A stretch of 21,119 nt of DNA from HK-STAS-PATE-34 sp031973435 (GTDB lineage: Bacteria > Patescibacteriota > Minisyncoccia > Phycocordibacterales > UBA9973). The stretch is taken from contig DALYDA010000013.1 of NCBI GenBank assembly GCA_031973435.1, positions 1-21,119 on the forward strand, read 5' to 3'. Below are positions 19,787 to 21,119 of this stretch, piece after piece. Numbering within the stretch: the stretch's first letter is position 1; every line of letters starts with the position of its first letter. Position numbers and translations under genes: made by a program. The notes below the pieces were generated by a model, which saw only the letters and a list, made by a program, of their open reading frames with translations, was not told the origin of the DNA and did not search any database.

Positions 19787-20620
19787 TTAACAAGACATCC
19801 CATCATAAGAAATTCTGTAATTTTCAGGTAGGAGTGCCTGTAGTTTATCGTGACTTTTTTCAGACAAGTGTGTAGTACTATGGAAAACGACTTCCTTTGC
19901 TTGAATACCAGCAAGGAAATTTAGTATTTCATTTCCATGCAAATGATCAGCATCATTCTTCAGCTCATTCTGTGTTAACTTATTTGGAAAAAGTTCTTCA
20001 AATAGATAAGTTCCGTCAGCAATAACAAGATCTGAGAATTTTATTAAATCTAGAGCTTTTGTAGGAATCCTATAATAATCTCCAAGGTAAACAATTTTCT
20101 TGTTATTTTTTTCAAGAATGTATGCAAATGCATTATTCAATTCATCTTCCTCTAGTTCATCATCTCTTAATTTCATATGGTAGACAGGGATCGGGGTTAT
20201 TTCCACTCCACACAGCACAAATTTCTTGTATGGCTCCAACTCAATTATTTTTTTAGGAATATGACCAAATGTTTTTTCAATCCATTCTTTTGTTTTTGAG
20301 GAACAAAAGATATTCAGGTTGCCCTGCATTACATACTTGGACCATGAATGGAGTTCTAGTATTCCATAGAGATGATCAAAATGCCAATGACTAATTAAAA
20401 AGTTTTCAATCAAAGGCAAATCAAACCTCGCAGACTGCAGACGAATATCCGGAGAGATCTCAATCAAAAAGTTCCCTTCATCATTTTCCACAAGAATTTC
20501 AGGACGAGTTCGACTATCTTTCGAGAGCGGATCATTTTTTGCAGACAAACAAATGTCACATTTACAAAAAGGTGACGGTGTACCCTCCCAACCCCCAGAA
20601 CCAAGGATTTTTATCTTCAT
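19787..20620 (-). CDS. MBL-fold metal hydrolase, PhnP-like
   Basis: 277 residues from ATG 20620; the open frame reaches 20749 but begins within a terminator and lacks homology there. KIKILGSGGWEGTP at the start and CKCDIC (Cys 19, 21 and 24) match PhnP and PqqB-like phosphodiesterases, where these cysteines bind a structural zinc. The catalytic metal site is HWHFDH (78-83), with later conserved parts VYHM, YLGDYYR, ADGTYL, DADHLHGNE and VVFHST. PhnP itself cleaves cyclic ribose phosphates. No phosphonate genes are nearby, so the substrate may be another cyclic nucleotide or RNA fragment. It is transcribed from its own leaderless promoter and converges on tRNA-Tyr. Confidence 0.85.
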   Translation of the reverse strand: MKIKILGSGGWEGTPSPFCKCDICLSAKNDPLSKDSRTRPEILVENDEGNFLIEISPDIRLQSARFDLPLIENFLISHWHFDHLYGILELHSWSKYVMQGNLNIFCSSKTKEWIEKTFGHIPKKIIELEPYKKFVLCGVEITPIPVYHMKLRDDELEEDELNNAFAYILEKNNKKIVYLGDYYRIPTKALDLIKFSDLVIADGTYLFEELFPNKLTQNELKNDADHLHGNEILNFLAGIQAKEVVFHSTTHLSEKSHDKLQALLPENYRISYDGMSC

Positions 20621-20627
20621 GCTACTG

Positions 20628-20655
20628 ATTATACTAAATCCTTTAATACTGACAA
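20628..20655 (-). promoter_or_regulatory. Promoter of the PhnP-like gene, leaderless
   Basis: On the minus strand TTGTCA (20655-20650), a 16-bp spacer and a perfect TATAAT (20633-20628), then seven bases to ATG 20620. It is the strongest two-box promoter in the window. Confidence 0.75.
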
Positions 20656-20743
20656 CGCATTTGAGTTTGCCAAACCTGACCCCATAACAATAGATTACTC
20701 CTAGTAAATTCAATTCCATTATCCTCTGCAATAATACACACCA

Positions 20744-20779
20744 AATCAAAAACCCAGCACTAGTGCTGGGTTTTTGATT
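20744..20779 (-). terminator. Terminator after the ClpB-type gene, a perfect 36-bp palindrome
   Basis: AATC-A5-CCCAGCACT (20744-20761) is the exact reverse complement of 20762-20779. The T5 runs inside the arms allow termination in both directions. The TAA stop of the upstream gene overlaps its edge by two bases. Confidence 0.88.
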
Positions 20780-21119
20780 AGACTGCGATATTTTCTTTCT
20801 TCTTTTTTTCTGATCTTCGTGAACCTACTGCCTTTTTGGATTCAATCTGGAGAATATCATTTTTGATTGATATCTCTACAGAGTCACCCTTTAGAAGTGT
20901 TCCTCCTATGAGCATACTCGCAACCGGAGAAAGTATCTTTGTCTGTATCAGTCTGTTTAGTGGTCTTGCGCCATAGTGTGGGTTGTAACCCTCCTTTGCA
21001 AGGAACTCAAGTGCGCTATCACTAACTGAAACATCTATTCCCTTGTCCTTTAGTCTCTTTAGAGATTGCTCGAGTCTTATTCCTACAATATTCTTAATAG
21101 ACTGTTTTGAAAGAATATC
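20778..21119 (-). CDS. C-terminal part of a ClpB/ClpA-type AAA+ ATPase
   Basis: 113 residues are visible; the rest lies beyond the right edge. VSDSALEFLAKEGYNPHYGARPLNRLIQ is the characteristic small domain after the second AAA+ module of Hsp100 proteins (GY.P.YGARPL.R.IQ). The Arg of GAR is sensor 2, which contacts ATP. Next come ILSPVASMLIGGTLLKGDSVEISI and a basic tail (GSRRSEKKKKENIAV). The lack of a ClpP-binding loop cannot be judged here. ClpB (disaggregase) is the likelier member because of the sequence around the GARPL motif, but ClpA/ClpC cannot be excluded. Confidence 0.85.
   Translation of the reverse strand, partial: DILSKQSIKNIVGIRLEQSLKRLKDKGIDVSVSDSALEFLAKEGYNPHYGARPLNRLIQTKILSPVASMLIGGTLLKGDSVEISIKNDILQIESKKAVGSRRSEKKKKENIAV

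Noticed and set aside
20621..20749. N-terminal extension of the PhnP-like protein by 43 residues
   Set aside because: It begins in the terminator palindrome, includes the promoter, and the beta-lactamase-fold start (KIKILGSGG) follows Met 20620.

Overview
The window looks like part of a small-genome bacterium of the Candidate Phyla Radiation (Patescibacteria), probably a Parcubacteria-type lineage. This is inferred from several things. Base composition is AT-rich and housekeeping genes of unrelated pathways are tightly packed. DnaX lacks its zinc module, the Rel enzyme is short, and TopA ends in four zinc ribbons. Genes almost never have a Shine-Dalgarno sequence. There is no metabolic pathway and no phage or CRISPR locus. 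The two runs of N (10 and 100 bases) show it is a scaffolded draft, probably from a metagenome.

Layout. Positions 1-2133: the start of an ArsA/ParA-like ATPase (minus), divergent from a DEAD-box RNA helicase; their promoters share one -35 region. Positions 2139-4791 (minus): dnaX with a beta-lactamase-fold serine hydrolase behind it, and an unrecognised 178-aa gene. Positions 4805-8504 (minus): an apparent operon serS-ftsQ-dus-hypothetical. Positions 8569-12378 (plus): dprA, a small membrane protein, and topA. Positions 12361-13564 (minus): a membrane protein and an aldose-epimerase-like protein. Position 13661 onward: a short RelA/SpoT enzyme, convergent with parB. Positions 16210-16968: GC-rich palindromes, a GIY-YIG nuclease gene and an unusual tRNA-Leu locus. 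Positions 16952-21119: a small helical protein, miaA (with a gap), a hypothetical gene fused in transcription to tRNA-Trp, rpmG (L33), msrA, tRNA-Tyr, a PhnP-like metallo-hydrolase, and the C-terminus of a ClpB-type ATPase.

Together these are core information processing (DnaX, TopA, DprA, ParB, SerS, Dus, MiaA, L33, tRNAs), envelope and division (FtsQ, serine hydrolase) and stress response (Rel, MsrA, ClpB).

The most unusual signals are these. (1) A tRNA-Leu(CAA) gene is interrupted precisely in its anticodon loop by a segment that carries another complete tRNA-Leu(CAA), and again in its T-loop by a 72-bp GC-rich palindromic element; joining the three exons restores a perfect class II tRNA. 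(2) Promoters of at least six genes place the -10 box 6-7 nt before ATG, which predicts leaderless mRNAs. (3) Four genes have their stop codon in or at the loop of their own terminator hairpin. (4) The tRNA-Trp 3' end lies one nucleotide from the ATG of a protein gene. (5) A perfect 27-bp inverted repeat includes the 3' acceptor strand of tRNA-Tyr. (6) The 10-N gap in dus is probably an assembly artefact.
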